From Ga0077555 sp046154645 (GTDB taxonomy: Bacteria; Pseudomonadota; Alphaproteobacteria; Rhizobiales; Hyphomicrobiaceae), in contig JBJXDZ010000060.1 of the NCBI GenBank assembly GCA_046154645.1, forward strand, positions 17,416 to 81,415: a stretch of 64,000 bases of DNA. Direction: 5' to 3'. Position numbers and translations under genes: made by a program. This document shows, one piece after another, positions 53,572 through 62,641 of the stretch. The first letter of the stretch is position 1. Each line of letters starts with the position of its first letter. The notes beneath the pieces were generated by a model. That model was given only the letters and a program-made list of their open reading frames with translations, had not been told where the DNA came from and ran no database searches.

Positions 53572-54390
53572 TTATTGCATGATGGTGGTGCGCCAGTGCA
53601 CACGCGGTTCGTCGGCTGGATTGCCGCCAGCCGCCGAATGCACGGTGCAGCGATTGTCCCAGATCACGACGTCACCGACCCGCCACTTATGTCGATACTC
53701 GGCATTGGGTTGGAGCATGTACCAGCTGAGTTCGGCCAGGAGTCTGTCGCTTTCAGCTTCGGGCAGGCCGACGACGCGCAGCACGTGGTACGGATTGAAA
53801 TACAGCGATTTGCGGCCGGTTTCGGGATGCACGCGCACGAGATCATGCACGGCGGGCGGTCGCGCCTGATCCTCGGGCTCGAGCAGATCGAAACCCTTGC
53901 GCTCGCGCCCACCGTAGGCGAACTCGAGCTTGAGTGTGGCAGCGCGCTCCTTCAGCCGAGCGGGCAGCGCCTCGTAGGCCGCATGCATGTTGGCGAACAA
54001 CGTGTCGCCGCCGTAACTCGGGATTTCCAAACCATAAAGCTGCGTCGCCTTGCAGATTTCTGTGTCCCAGGGGCTGTCCGTATGCCAACCCTGGCCGCGA
54101 TTGAGAATCAACCCATCGGCCTTGGCATCGGTCTTGGTGGCGACGCCCATCAGCGTGATTTCGGGCGCCTCAGGATCGCGGGTGCGCTTGACGCGATGCG
54201 GTTTCAAGGTGCCGAAGCGGCGGCTGTAGGTGACGTAGTCGGATTTGCTCAGGGTCTGGTCGCGCACGACGAGCACATGATGGTCGAGCCACGTTTGGTA
54301 GAGGGTCTTCCAGTCGGCCTCGCTGAGCCGTTTCACGTCGACGTCCGTGATGAGGGCACCGATCATCGGTGCGGCCTTCTCCGTATGCAT
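53572..54390 (-). CDS. TauD/TfdA family 2-oxoglutarate-dependent dioxygenase
   Basis: A 272-residue Fe(II)/2-oxoglutarate dioxygenase. Metal ligands His and Asp lie in RGQGWHTDSPW, and the distal His in VIWDNRCTVHSA with the 2OG-binding Arg in VHWRTTIM. The start at 54390 (MHTEKAAPMIGALITDVDVK) is favoured by GAGGAG seven bases upstream; the frame is open to 54504. The family oxidises taurine, 2,4-D, alpha-keto acid ethers and others; substrate unknown. Confidence 0.9.
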   Translation of the reverse strand: MHTEKAAPMIGALITDVDVKRLSEADWKTLYQTWLDHHVLVVRDQTLSKSDYVTYSRRFGTLKPHRVKRTRDPEAPEITLMGVATKTDAKADGLILNRGQGWHTDSPWDTEICKATQLYGLEIPSYGGDTLFANMHAAYEALPARLKERAATLKLEFAYGGRERKGFDLLEPEDQARPPAVHDLVRVHPETGRKSLYFNPYHVLRVVGLPEAESDRLLAELSWYMLQPNAEYRHKWRVGDVVIWDNRCTVHSAAGGNPADEPRVHWRTTIMQ

Positions 54391-54565
54391 GTCGATCTCC
54401 TCACCCGGGCCGGGGCCGAACGGCGCCGACCGATCCCGTAGCGCGCCCGCAACGCAAACAGTGCCCAGCTTTACCGGCGCCGTAAAGCGTGATGTCTCTT
54501 GCACTGACGTCAGCCTGCCGTGTCGTGCGCATCAGCGCCATCTCGGTTCCGCCAGGAGATCGCCC

Positions 54566-55456
54566 ATGCAGTCCAATCCGCGCATACCGTTCCAGATGTC
54601 GAGCCAGAGGCAACGCCTCGAGCCGCCGAACGGCAAGCCGCTGATCGTCAATGTAGTCATGAACATCGAGTACTGGCCGCTCGACCGGCCGATGCCGCGC
54701 GGCGTCATTCCGGCCCCGCATGGTGCCCAGAGCATCCCTCCCGACCTGCCGAACTTTTCCTGGGTCGAATATGGCTTGCGCTGCGGCATGCCTCGCATGC
54801 TCGAAATGCTGGGGCACCGCCAGATCAAGGCGACGACGTTCTTCAATGCGCAGGTGGCCGACGTCTATCCAAGCTTGGCCAAGGCGGTGCTGGATGCGGG
54901 CTGGGAGTTCGTCGGCCACGGCTGGTTCCAGCGATCGCTGAAGCAGGTCGAGAATGAGACCGAGGAAATCAAGCGTTGCCTTGCCCGCCTCGAACAGCTC
55001 TCGGGCAAGCGCACGCGCGGCTGGTTTGGCGCCGGTGGCGCGGAAACGGAGCACACGCCTGACGTGCTCAAGGCCGCAGGCGTGGATTTCCTCCACGATT
55101 GGTTGGTCGACGACCTACCCTGTTGGCTCAAAACGGCGCATGGTCCGATGGTGGCCTTGCCCTACTCGTTCGAGCTCAACGATGTCCCAGCGTTCGTCGT
55201 CCAAGGCCAATCCAGCGACGAGTTGCATCGCCGCGTCGAAGCGACGCTCGCCGTTTTCGAGCGCGAGCTTGAGAAGCAGCCTCGGATCGTGACGCTGGGC
55301 CTGCATCCTCATCTGGTCGGCGTGCCGCACCGCGCCTATTGGCTGGAGAAGACGCTCGATCTCCTCATGAGCCGGCGCGACGTACAGTTCATGACTTCGA
55401 GCGGGATCGCCGACTGGTTCGTCGCGGCCGACGGCACCGGCGGGCGCGGCCTGTAA
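54566..55456 (+). CDS. Polysaccharide deacetylase-fold protein
   Basis: A 296-residue protein of the NodB-homology/PuuE type. Elements: IVNVVMNIEYWPLDRP at the N terminus (the usual catalytic Asp is replaced by Glu in NIEYW), WEFVGHGWFQRSLKQ (metal His), RGWFGAGGAETEHTPDVL and VTLGLHPHLVGVPHRAYW. It more closely resembles the allantoinase-like or formamidase-like branch than chitin deacetylases, so its substrate may be a small amide. AGGAGA precedes the ATG at 54566. Confidence 0.84.
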   Translation: MQSNPRIPFQMSSQRQRLEPPNGKPLIVNVVMNIEYWPLDRPMPRGVIPAPHGAQSIPPDLPNFSWVEYGLRCGMPRMLEMLGHRQIKATTFFNAQVADVYPSLAKAVLDAGWEFVGHGWFQRSLKQVENETEEIKRCLARLEQLSGKRTRGWFGAGGAETEHTPDVLKAAGVDFLHDWLVDDLPCWLKTAHGPMVALPYSFELNDVPAFVVQGQSSDELHRRVEATLAVFERELEKQPRIVTLGLHPHLVGVPHRAYWLEKTLDLLMSRRDVQFMTSSGIADWFVAADGTGGRGL

Positions 55457-55485
55457 GTCAGGCCGTCGTCGCGCTTGGCGTGCGC

Positions 55486-56058
55486 TCAGTCACCGGGGCT
55501 CGCGGCCTCGATCAATCGCTCGGCCGCCGCCCGCGCCGTGGCCGCCACGCCGTTGCTGCCAAGAACCTGCGCAAAGGCGATGGCGCCTTCGTGCAGCATC
55601 ACGATCTGGGCTGCGAGGCGTTTCGGGTCGAAGAGACGCGCGGCACGCACCAACTCCTCGAAGTAGGCGAGGTAGAGCCGCTTGTGCAGCCGGGCCTGCT
55701 GAAACACCGGATCGCTCGGCGCACCGTACTCACCGGCCGCGGCCACGAACGGACACCCCTTGAACTCACCGTCCTTGAGCCACAGATCGAGCTGGCCGAA
55801 GGTTGCCAAGAGTCGCTCGCGCGGATCCTCCGAGGCCGCCTCGACGAAGGCCCGCATTTCGTCGCGCGCCTGCTCGTCGACTTTAGCCAGCGCCGCCACG
55901 ATCAAGTCCTCCTTGGACCCGAAGTGCCGGTAGAGCGTGGTCTTGGCGATCCCTGTTTCCTCCATCAAACGGTCGACGCCGGTGGCATGGAAGCCGTGCC
56001 GGTTGAACAGCCGGATGGCGGTGTCGAGCAGAAAGTCACGTTTGTCGGCGCGGCGCAT
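55486..56058 (-). CDS. TetR family transcriptional regulator
   Basis: A 190-residue TetR-type repressor. The HTH is AIRLFNRHGFHATGVDRLMEETGIAK followed by TTLYRHFGSKEDLIVAAL, split here as two parts. The C-terminal ligand domain has FKGCPFVAAAGEYG, the motif of the YcfQ/TetR_C subfamily. It lies convergent to the deacetylase-fold gene and could control the catabolic cluster; no operator was identified. Confidence 0.9.
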   Translation of the reverse strand: MRRADKRDFLLDTAIRLFNRHGFHATGVDRLMEETGIAKTTLYRHFGSKEDLIVAALAKVDEQARDEMRAFVEAASEDPRERLLATFGQLDLWLKDGEFKGCPFVAAAGEYGAPSDPVFQQARLHKRLYLAYFEELVRAARLFDPKRLAAQIVMLHEGAIAFAQVLGSNGVAATARAAAERLIEAASPGD

Positions 56059-56331
56059 GGTCTATCTCTGGATACTGTCCTGTAGCGAAATATGGCGACA
56101 ATGCCGCCATTCAGCAAGTCGGATACAACCGCTACCGTAAATTTATTCCCATCCTCATGCCTTTAAGTGCCTCACTTGTCGCTCACGTGGTCGTGACACG
56201 AGGTGATTTGCGAAACGATACTCATTTGTACATATTGCAACTCAAGAGCGCTGCCGCAGAGCAGCAACCTCGATGAACCAGAGCCAATGACAACCGGGTC
56301 GAACGACCCAGATCCACCAGGAGATGACACC

Positions 56332-56583
56332 ATGAAGACCGCTCTCGCCGCCCTGCTTGCCCTCGGCCTCGCCACCGGCGCCGTCAATGCCCGCACCGTG
56401 TTCGATGACATCCGCGATACGGCCCCCCGCTCAGACATCTTCGCCGACATCCAGAAGACGGCCCCGCGCACGATCTTCGACGACATCCGCGACACCGCCC
56501 CGCGCTCGCTGTTCGACCAGATCCGCGACAGCGCACCGCGCTCAGACGGCGTCTTCGGCGACCTGGAACGCAACGCGCCATAA
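56332..56583 (+). CDS. Secreted repeat protein, copy 1
   Basis: An 83-residue protein of unknown family: signal peptide (MKTALAALLALGLATGAVNA, cleaved before RTVF) and a mature part of about 63 residues built of five imperfect units of 11-14 residues, consensus (V/I/L)F(D/A/G)DI(R/Q)(D/K)TAPRS. The units read TVFDDIRDTAPRS, DIFADIQKTAPRT, IFDDIRDTAPRS, LFDQIRDSAPRSDG and VFGDLERNAP. No Cys. CAGGAG precedes the ATG. The protein is identical to that of the next gene, although the DNA differs. Function unknown; an amphipathic periplasmic or secreted peptide is likely. Confidence 0.8.
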   Translation: MKTALAALLALGLATGAVNARTVFDDIRDTAPRSDIFADIQKTAPRTIFDDIRDTAPRSLFDQIRDSAPRSDGVFGDLERNAP

Positions 56584-56658
56584 CCCCAAGACCGATCACT
56601 CACTCAGCAAAAGCTCAATTCAACCAACACTCAACCTGACATCTCACGGAGACAACCC

Positions 56659-56910
56659 ATGAAGACCGCTCTCGCCGCCCTGCTTGCCCTCGGCCTCGCC
56701 ACCGGCGCCGTCAATGCCCGCACCGTGTTCGATGACATCCGCGACACGGCCCCCCGCTCAGACATCTTCGCTGACATCCAGAAGACGGCGCCGCGCACCA
56801 TCTTCGACGATATCCGGGACACGGCACCCCGCTCGCTGTTCGACCAGATCCGCGACAGCGCCCCGCGCTCGGACGGCGTCTTCGGCGACCTGGAGCGCAA
56901 CGCGCCATAA
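56659..56910 (+). CDS. Secreted repeat protein, copy 2
   Basis: The product is identical residue for residue to that of the gene at 56332-56583. The first 75 coding bases are also identical at DNA level, but the rest carries about 12 synonymous third-position changes and none that alters the protein. CACGGAG precedes the ATG. The 75-base gap between the two genes is AT-richer and unlike the leader of copy 1. It appears to be a tandem duplication held under protein-level selection or partly homogenised by gene conversion. Confidence 0.8.
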   Translation: MKTALAALLALGLATGAVNARTVFDDIRDTAPRSDIFADIQKTAPRTIFDDIRDTAPRSLFDQIRDSAPRSDGVFGDLERNAP

Positions 56911-56992
56911 CCAATGGCGACAGCCTGAAACGACAACAGGAGCCGGCACCGCTGGCTCCTGTTTGCGTCCGGGACTGCATCAAGCAGTGGCC

Positions 56993-57553
56993 TCAATCCA
57001 GATAATACGTGTTCACCCAGCCGGTGCGGCCGCGCCAGGCAATCTGGCACCACGGCCCTTTGCACGCCCCGATTCGCTCGACGCCACAGGCGCCGGGAGG
57101 AATGCCGCCGATCTCGTCATGCGATACGCCGGGGCCGGTGCGCAGACGCAGCGTGTCGCCCCGGGACACGCGAGCCACGCACAAGGTGGGGTCGCCGCTG
57201 CCTTGCTCGACAATCTCGGGCCGAATGGCCTGTTTAGCCGTCGAGGGATGCCCATTCGGCACGTCATAGACGGCAATGTGCTTGGTGTAGACCCAGCCGG
57301 CTGCCCCATTGAGGGCCATCTCGCACCACCCGTCGGTACACCGGCCGACCAATTGGACGCCACAGGCGTTGGCGGGAAAACGCGCGACGACGGGGGCATT
57401 GAACCCCGGCGCTGACCGGACGTTGAGTTGGTCCGACGGCTCGACGCCGTGGACACAGAGAAGCCGCTGCTCAGCGGCCGTGGCCGGCATCACCGCAAAC
57501 AGCAGCAGGATGCCCAGAAGACATGAGAATTGCGGACGCAGAGACGCGAACAT
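56993..57553 (-). CDS. Periplasmic SH3b-domain protein
   Basis: A 186-residue protein with signal peptide (LLGILLLFAVMPATAA, cleaved near residue 29) and two bacterial SH3 domains, LNVRSAPGFNAPVVARFPANACGV region and LRLRTGPGVSHDEIGGIPPGACGV region shown in parts: each has the LxxRxxP motif and a Cys pair (CGV and WC). Similar SH3b repeats bind peptidoglycan or mediate protein contacts. The frame is open to 57763, but the ATG at 57553 is chosen because a signal peptide follows it directly. Confidence 0.84.
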   Translation of the reverse strand: MFASLRPQFSCLLGILLLFAVMPATAAEQRLLCVHGVEPSDQLNVRSAPGFNAPVVARFPANACGVQLVGRCTDGWCEMALNGAAGWVYTKHIAVYDVPNGHPSTAKQAIRPEIVEQGSGDPTLCVARVSRGDTLRLRTGPGVSHDEIGGIPPGACGVERIGACKGPWCQIAWRGRTGWVNTYYLD

Positions 57554-57734
57554 GGTGAGGAAGCCCCAAAGAAAACGCCTGCCCGCCACAATATTAACCA
57601 TTTTCGACAGCCGGCCAACAGGGCTAACCTGCGGTGCTCGAAGAGAATTTCTGCTGGCCGTGGCGCGGGCGCGACAATCCTTGATAAGACGTCGGTCAAC
57701 CCGGTGTGCACCCAGGTGAGCTTGCCACCTCGCG

Positions 57735-58496
57735 TCAGACGGCAAGTGGGCCGACGATGGCACGCAATCCCAAGGGGTCAGTGGGTAAATCCACGACGCA
57801 GGGGAACTCAGAGCATTGGCGGCCCAGGCCGAAGCCAGCGATGGCCCCGATGTACCCCTGGGTCAGGGTTAAATCGATTGCCATCGCGAACGGTCGATTG
57901 GCAACGGCGCTCTCAATGGCTGTCACGGGAGCGTCCGGCGCTGAGACATTGTCCTGCCACCAACCCGGACGAGCGCGCAATCGTTCCAGCAGGCTGCCGA
58001 TGCCCTCTCCACTGGCCTTCGCCGCCGCTTCGAGCCGCACCCAGGCCTGCAGTGTCCGTTCGTCACCGGCGGATTGCGCCAGTTCCCGTCCGCCGGCGAT
58101 TTGGATCGCGGCGCGCTCGATGGCGGCGCGGCGCGGCGCTGACATCGTCATGCGCCGCCGTGCTTCGATGTCGACGCCACCGGGCGCCACGTCTGACAGC
58201 GCAATCAGCGCCCGGCCGCCGCTGTGGGCGAGGCTGAACTCGAGGCCGCCATCGGCCAGATACGGTTTGCCGCGCTCACCAATACGGAACGGTGCCAACG
58301 CCCCGACCAGGCCAACGCGAGCCGCCAATAGCAGTCGAAGGGCCTGATGAGCCGTCAAGCGGTGCGGGTCGTAGGCTCGAGTCGCAGGCGGCAGCGTCAT
58401 CGACAGCTCGGCCGACACGGCCGCCAAGGCCGCCGCCGCCCGGTCGAGATCGACGCTCCAGATCTCCAAGGCCGATGGCGTCGCGCCAGTTGTCAT
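57735..58496 (-). CDS. 4'-phosphopantetheinyl transferase (Sfp type)
   Basis: A 253-residue Sfp-type transferase, which moves phosphopantetheine from CoA onto carrier proteins. Motifs are FSLAHSGGRALIAL, GVDIEARRR (metal-binding Asp) and WVRLEAAAKASGEG (W-x3-E-A-x2-K). Neighbours include fabH and plsX, but Sfp enzymes often serve secondary metabolism or aminoadipate pathways, so the target carrier is open. The ATG at 58496 lies 10 bases after the merR stop; a 57735 end gives a full-length protein. Confidence 0.88.
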   Translation of the reverse strand: MTTGATPSALEIWSVDLDRAAAALAAVSAELSMTLPPATRAYDPHRLTAHQALRLLLAARVGLVGALAPFRIGERGKPYLADGGLEFSLAHSGGRALIALSDVAPGGVDIEARRRMTMSAPRRAAIERAAIQIAGGRELAQSAGDERTLQAWVRLEAAAKASGEGIGSLLERLRARPGWWQDNVSAPDAPVTAIESAVANRPFAMAIDLTLTQGYIGAIAGFGLGRQCSEFPCVVDLPTDPLGLRAIVGPLAV

Positions 58497-58506
58497 GGGG
58501 TGCGGG

Positions 58507-59145
58507 TCAGCTGTGTGAGCCCGAGCGACGCGGCACGGCGGCAGCGTTGCTTTCGGCAACGGCAACCGGCGTGGGCGACGCCGTTGCAAGCGGCGCCAGT
58601 AGCGAACGGCAGCTTTCCAGCTCCTTGATCGCCAATAGTATTCGCTCGCGCACGGCGGCATCGAGGCGGCCATGCCTGGGCGTCGCAGCGACCGGCTTCG
58701 CTACCGACTTTGGTGCGGCGGGTTTGCTGTTGCCGGCCATGGCCGCGAGCGGCCCTGCGGGCGTCGATTTCGGCGCCGGAGGTTCGGCACGTGTTCGCTG
58801 AGCAGAGGGTGGTGCGCCCATTCCATCGAGTGTGCGCGCAATCGCTGGTCTGCTTGGCGGCGCTACCTCACCCTCGCCGCGTCCCTGCAGCTTGACGGCC
58901 TCGATGCCCTGCTCGCGGAGGATCTTCTGCACGCCCTTGATCGTGTAACCTTCCCGATGCAGCAGGTGCTGGATGCCCTTGAGCAGATCCATATCCTCGG
59001 GCCGGTAATAGCGCCGTCCGCCGCCCCGCTTCATGGGCCGGATTTGAACGAATTTCACTTCCCAGAAGCGCAGCACATGCTTCGGGATATCGAGGTCGTC
59101 GGCAACCTCGCTGATGGTGCGAAAGGCATCGGCCGATTTCGGCAT
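58507..59145 (-). CDS. MerR family transcriptional regulator
   Basis: A 212-residue MerR-type protein. The winged HTH is TISEVADDLDIPKHVLRFWE and VKFVQIRPMKRGGGRRYYRP, continuing DMDLLKGIQHLLHREGYTI. The long C-terminal half is Pro/Ala-rich and ends in a short helix; no metal-binding Cys pair is seen. The same gene is regularly found downstream of ihfA in Rhizobiales; its regulon is unknown. Confidence 0.9.
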   Translation of the reverse strand: MPKSADAFRTISEVADDLDIPKHVLRFWEVKFVQIRPMKRGGGRRYYRPEDMDLLKGIQHLLHREGYTIKGVQKILREQGIEAVKLQGRGEGEVAPPSRPAIARTLDGMGAPPSAQRTRAEPPAPKSTPAGPLAAMAGNSKPAAPKSVAKPVAATPRHGRLDAAVRERILLAIKELESCRSLLAPLATASPTPVAVAESNAAAVPRRSGSHS

Positions 59146-59252
59146 GGCCCGTTCCTCGCGAAAATGCGGCGCCTGTCACCAAGCGGGACAGCGCACCCCT
59201 TCGTGGCTTGCGGTACGCGACGCCAACGAACGCAGGAACGGTCGTGACAAAC

Positions 59253-59573
59253 CTATTCGGCGGCTTTGCGTCGGCGCGTCAATCCGCCGTTGATCCGCGA
59301 CTTCATAATATTGCTGGCGCGAAACACCAGCACGCGGCGCGGCGTGATCGGCACTTCCTCGCCCGTCTTCGGGTTGCGGCCCATCCGCTCACCCTTTTCG
59401 CGCACGCCGAACGATCCAAATGACGACAGCTTCACGCCTTCCCCGCGTGAGAGCGTCAGCGAGATCTCGCCGAGCACCAGCTCGACCATCTCCTGCGACT
59501 CGTTCCGCGGCAGGCCGATCTTGCGCACGACAGCGTCTGCGAGATCCGCCCTGGTTAACGTTCTGCCGCCCAT
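59253..59573 (-). CDS. ihfA: Integration host factor subunit alpha
   Basis: A 106-residue DNA-bending protein of the HU/IHF family. Features are LTRADLADAVVRKIGLPRNES, VKLSSFGSFGVREKGERMGR and the DNA-binding arm GRNPKTGEEVPITPRRVLVF. The ATG at 59573 follows GGAGGCGG at good spacing; longer frames start within the fabH spacer. It acts with IHF-beta (not in the window) in replication, recombination and transcription. Confidence 0.96.
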   Translation of the reverse strand: MGGRTLTRADLADAVVRKIGLPRNESQEMVELVLGEISLTLSRGEGVKLSSFGSFGVREKGERMGRNPKTGEEVPITPRRVLVFRASNIMKSRINGGLTRRRKAAE

Positions 59574-59703
59574 TTTACCGCCTCCCCTGGCACTTGTTTG
59601 CGGGATGCTAGCGGTGTGATCTGCCACGGTCAACTTCGAAACGCTGCAACGCGCTGAAATTCCAATGAAATGTACACCGTTGTGCGCGTGGGCCTGCAAT
59701 CCA

Positions 59704-60681
59704 TTACCAGCGGGCCAGAACCGCACCCCAGGTAAAACCGCCGCCCATGGCTTCCATCAGGATCAGCGAGCCCTCTTTCAGCCGGTGCTCCTCGAAGGCT
59801 TGATTGAGGGCCAATGGAATCGAAGCAGCCGACGTGTTGCCGTGCTTCGACAGCGTGATCATGATCTTCTCGGGACCAACGCCAAGTTTGCGCGCGATGC
59901 CGTCGAGAATGCGCTGGTTGGCCTGATGCGGCACATAGAGGTCGATCTCATCCGGCGCATAACCGTTGGCGACCAGGGTCTCCTCGATGACACCGTAGAT
60001 CTTCTGCACAGCGTGCCGGAACACCTCGCGGCCGTTCATGCGCAGATGGCCAACGGTCTTGGTCGAGCCCGGCCCGCCGTCGACATAAAGCAGGTCTTCA
60101 TAGCGCCCGTCAGACCTGATGATCGTCGACAGGATGCCGCGATCCTCGCGTGTGCCATGTTGCGGCTGCGCTTCCAGAACCACGGCGCCGGCGCCGTCAC
60201 CGAACAGCACGCAGGTGCCCCGATCGGTCCAGTCGAGAATGCGGGAGAAGGTCTCGGCGCCAATGACGACAGCGCGCTTGAACTGCCCGGTTTTCAAGAA
60301 ATTGTCGGCGGTGGTGAGCGCATAGACGAAGCCCGAGCACACGGCCTGTATGTCGAACGCGGCGCCCTTGGTGACGCCGAGCGCCGATTGGATCTTTACG
60401 GCCGTGGCGGGAAATGTCCGGTCGGGCGTCGCCGTGGCGCAGATGACGAGATCGATGTCGATGGGGTCAATGCCCGCCCTGATCAGCGCCTGCTTGGCGG
60501 CGGCAACGCCCAGATCGCTGGTCAGCTCACCATCGGCTGCGATGTGGCGCTGCTTGATGCCGGTGCGTTCGGTGATCCAGTCGTCGGTCGTATCGACGAT
60601 CTTGGAGATGTCGTCGTTGGTCATGATGCGCTTGGGCAGATAGCCGCCCACGCCCCGGATCACAGATCGATTGACCGCCAC
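59704..60681 (-). CDS. fabH: 3-oxoacyl-ACP synthase III
   Basis: A 325-residue FabH, which condenses acetyl-CoA with malonyl-ACP to start fatty acid synthesis. Active-site Cys lies in AFDIQAVCSGFVYAL (about residue 113), His in YVPHQANQRILDGIA and Asn in SKHGNTSAASIPLAL. It is 104 bases downstream of plsX in the same direction, the classic order. Confidence 0.97.
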   Translation of the reverse strand: MAVNRSVIRGVGGYLPKRIMTNDDISKIVDTTDDWITERTGIKQRHIAADGELTSDLGVAAAKQALIRAGIDPIDIDLVICATATPDRTFPATAVKIQSALGVTKGAAFDIQAVCSGFVYALTTADNFLKTGQFKRAVVIGAETFSRILDWTDRGTCVLFGDGAGAVVLEAQPQHGTREDRGILSTIIRSDGRYEDLLYVDGGPGSTKTVGHLRMNGREVFRHAVQKIYGVIEETLVANGYAPDEIDLYVPHQANQRILDGIARKLGVGPEKIMITLSKHGNTSAASIPLALNQAFEEHRLKEGSLILMEAMGGGFTWGAVLARW

Positions 60682-60785
60682 GTTCCTACCTCGTCATCGC
60701 TTTCTGCTGCCTGCCAACTCGTGTGAGCCGGACAGGCCATCAACCATCGGCCGACTGCCGGTGTCCACGCGCAAAGACCGCCACG

Positions 60786-61877
60786 TTACGCCTGCCCCGC
60801 GCCGCCGGATTGCGCCGGTCCGGAAGGGTTGCCCAATTGCGCCGGCGGCTCGAGCCGGCCCGCGATGGCCCCGATATCCGCCGTCAACTGGGCCACGAAC
60901 CCACTCTCCGCCATCTGGTAGCCGAGTTCCACCGCACTCGCAAAGCCGAAGGCATCGGTGCCGCCATGGCTTTTGATGGCAATGCCATTGAGGCCGAGAA
61001 ACGGGCCGCCATTGACGCGGCGCGGATCCATTTTCTTTTTCAAGACCTCGAAACCGCTCTTGGCCAGCAATGCCCCGAGCTTGGTGATGGGCGACAGCCG
61101 CATCGACGATTTGAGATAGGCGCCGATCTGGCGGGCCGTGCCTTCCGCCGTCTTCAAGGCGATATTGCCGGCAAAGCCTTCGACCACGAACACGTTGATG
61201 ACGCCCTGGCCGATCTGGTCGCCCTCGACGAAGCCGACGTAGTCGAGCGGCAGGTTGAGATCGGCGCGCTTCAGCCAGGCATGCGCCTGCTTGACCTCCT
61301 CGTTGCCCTTGATCTCTTCCGAGCCGACATTGAGGAGGCCCACGGTCGGCCGCTCGATGCCGAAGCGGGCCCGTGCCATGGCCGCGCCCATCAGCGCGTA
61401 ATCGACGAGTTGCCGCGCCGTGGCGCCAATGTTTGAGCCGACATCGAGCACGATGCACGAGCCTTCGAGCGTCGGCCACTGGGCGGCCAGCGCTGGCCGC
61501 TCGATGCCGGGAATGGTTCGGAGTACGAGGCGGGCGATCGCCATCAGGGCACCCGTGTTGCCAGCCGAGACGGCAGCCTCGGCCTCGCCACTCTTCACAG
61601 CTTCCAGCGCCAGCGCCATGCTGGTGCCCTTGCTGCGGCGCAGCGCCTGACTGGGCTTGTCGTCCATGCTGATTGCGAGGTCGGTGTGCACGATGCGCAC
61701 GTGCCCCTGGAGGCCCGGCTCCGCCGCCACCAACGGGGCCATGCGGGCCTCGTCGCCGTAGAGGATGAACTGCAGGTCCGGATAGCGCTGCCGTGCGATG
61801 GCTGCTCCCGGCACCACGACCTCCGGGCCATGATCGCCCCCCATCGCGTCCAGCGCGAGTGTCCGCGGCCCTGCCAT
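60786..61877 (-). CDS. plsX: Phosphate acyltransferase PlsX
   Basis: A 363-residue PlsX that makes acyl-phosphate from acyl-ACP for phospholipid synthesis. Motifs: LALDAMGGDHGPEVVVPGA at the start, SAGNTGALMAIARLVLRTI, GFVEGDQIGQGVINVFVVEG and GGPFLGLNGIAIKSHGGTDA. It starts the plsX-fabH-ihfA-merR set; the stretch to DUF177 upstream is 172 bases. Confidence 0.97.
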   Translation of the reverse strand: MAGPRTLALDAMGGDHGPEVVVPGAAIARQRYPDLQFILYGDEARMAPLVAAEPGLQGHVRIVHTDLAISMDDKPSQALRRSKGTSMALALEAVKSGEAEAAVSAGNTGALMAIARLVLRTIPGIERPALAAQWPTLEGSCIVLDVGSNIGATARQLVDYALMGAAMARARFGIERPTVGLLNVGSEEIKGNEEVKQAHAWLKRADLNLPLDYVGFVEGDQIGQGVINVFVVEGFAGNIALKTAEGTARQIGAYLKSSMRLSPITKLGALLAKSGFEVLKKKMDPRRVNGGPFLGLNGIAIKSHGGTDAFGFASAVELGYQMAESGFVAQLTADIGAIAGRLEPPAQLGNPSGPAQSGGAGQA

Positions 61878-62049
61878 GCTTGTAATCGGCTCCCACTCAG
61901 TCCCCGTCCAGCCTGGCGCCGTGCGCGACCGGACACTCTTCCCCCGACGACCCCGCCGTCAGCGCGAAGATAGTCTTTTCGCAAGGTCTGACAATCGGAT
62001 TCCCGTTCGCGTCCCCAGACCCGCCGCGCCCGTTGACGGATGTTCCGGC

Positions 62050-62589
62050 TCACGTCTTGTCGGATGGCAGCTTGAGATTTCGGAGCTTGGCGAACGGATT
62101 GGTGCCGCCATCATCCTTGGGGCCCGCCTCGGTCTGATCGAGGGCCGCGTCAGGCAGCCGTGGATAGGGGTCAAGGGCTGCCGCGATCTCCTGGAACACC
62201 ACCTCGCCGAGGTCCATGACGCCGTTGACGATCGGCTCGGCCAGCCGGGCTTCCTCGTCCGCATCGGCTTCGTCCGGTGAGGTGGGGATCGGCGGCGGCA
62301 GCAGAGCCTGCGGCAGGAAATCGATCGCCAGTTTGATGGCCAGGCGCGCCGGCACGGGATCGAGCGTCACCACGCAGGCCTGCGACACATCGGCCGTAAG
62401 TGTGCCGTCGAGCCGGTAGCGCCCCTCGCCGGCCGATCGGATGCGCCCGTCCAGCTGGGCGTGGTCGACGGCGAGGATGTCCAATGCCGTGGCCAGCGGC
62501 ACGCGCTCGGCCGGGGTCGCCGCCCGGCTCACGGCGAGGCCACCGTCGGGAACATCGAGCACGGCATACTTCCAATCCAATGCGGTCAT
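62050..62589 (-). CDS. DUF177 (YceD-like) protein
   Basis: A 179-residue protein of the DUF177/YceD family, linked in other bacteria to 23S rRNA accumulation and to adjacent rpmF. Here rpmF is not adjacent; plsX is. Features are DGTLTADVSQACVVTLDPV and the acidic DEADADEEARLAEPIVNGV followed by MDLGEVVFQEIAAALDPYPR. The usual CxxC is not present, which is common in Alphaproteobacteria. Confidence 0.86.
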   Translation of the reverse strand: MTALDWKYAVLDVPDGGLAVSRAATPAERVPLATALDILAVDHAQLDGRIRSAGEGRYRLDGTLTADVSQACVVTLDPVPARLAIKLAIDFLPQALLPPPIPTSPDEADADEEARLAEPIVNGVMDLGEVVFQEIAAALDPYPRLPDAALDQTEAGPKDDGGTNPFAKLRNLKLPSDKT

Positions 62590-62641
62590 GGCGTTCGTCG
62601 TCCCGTCGAGTTCGATACCTGAGCGTGCCTGAGGGCAGAGT

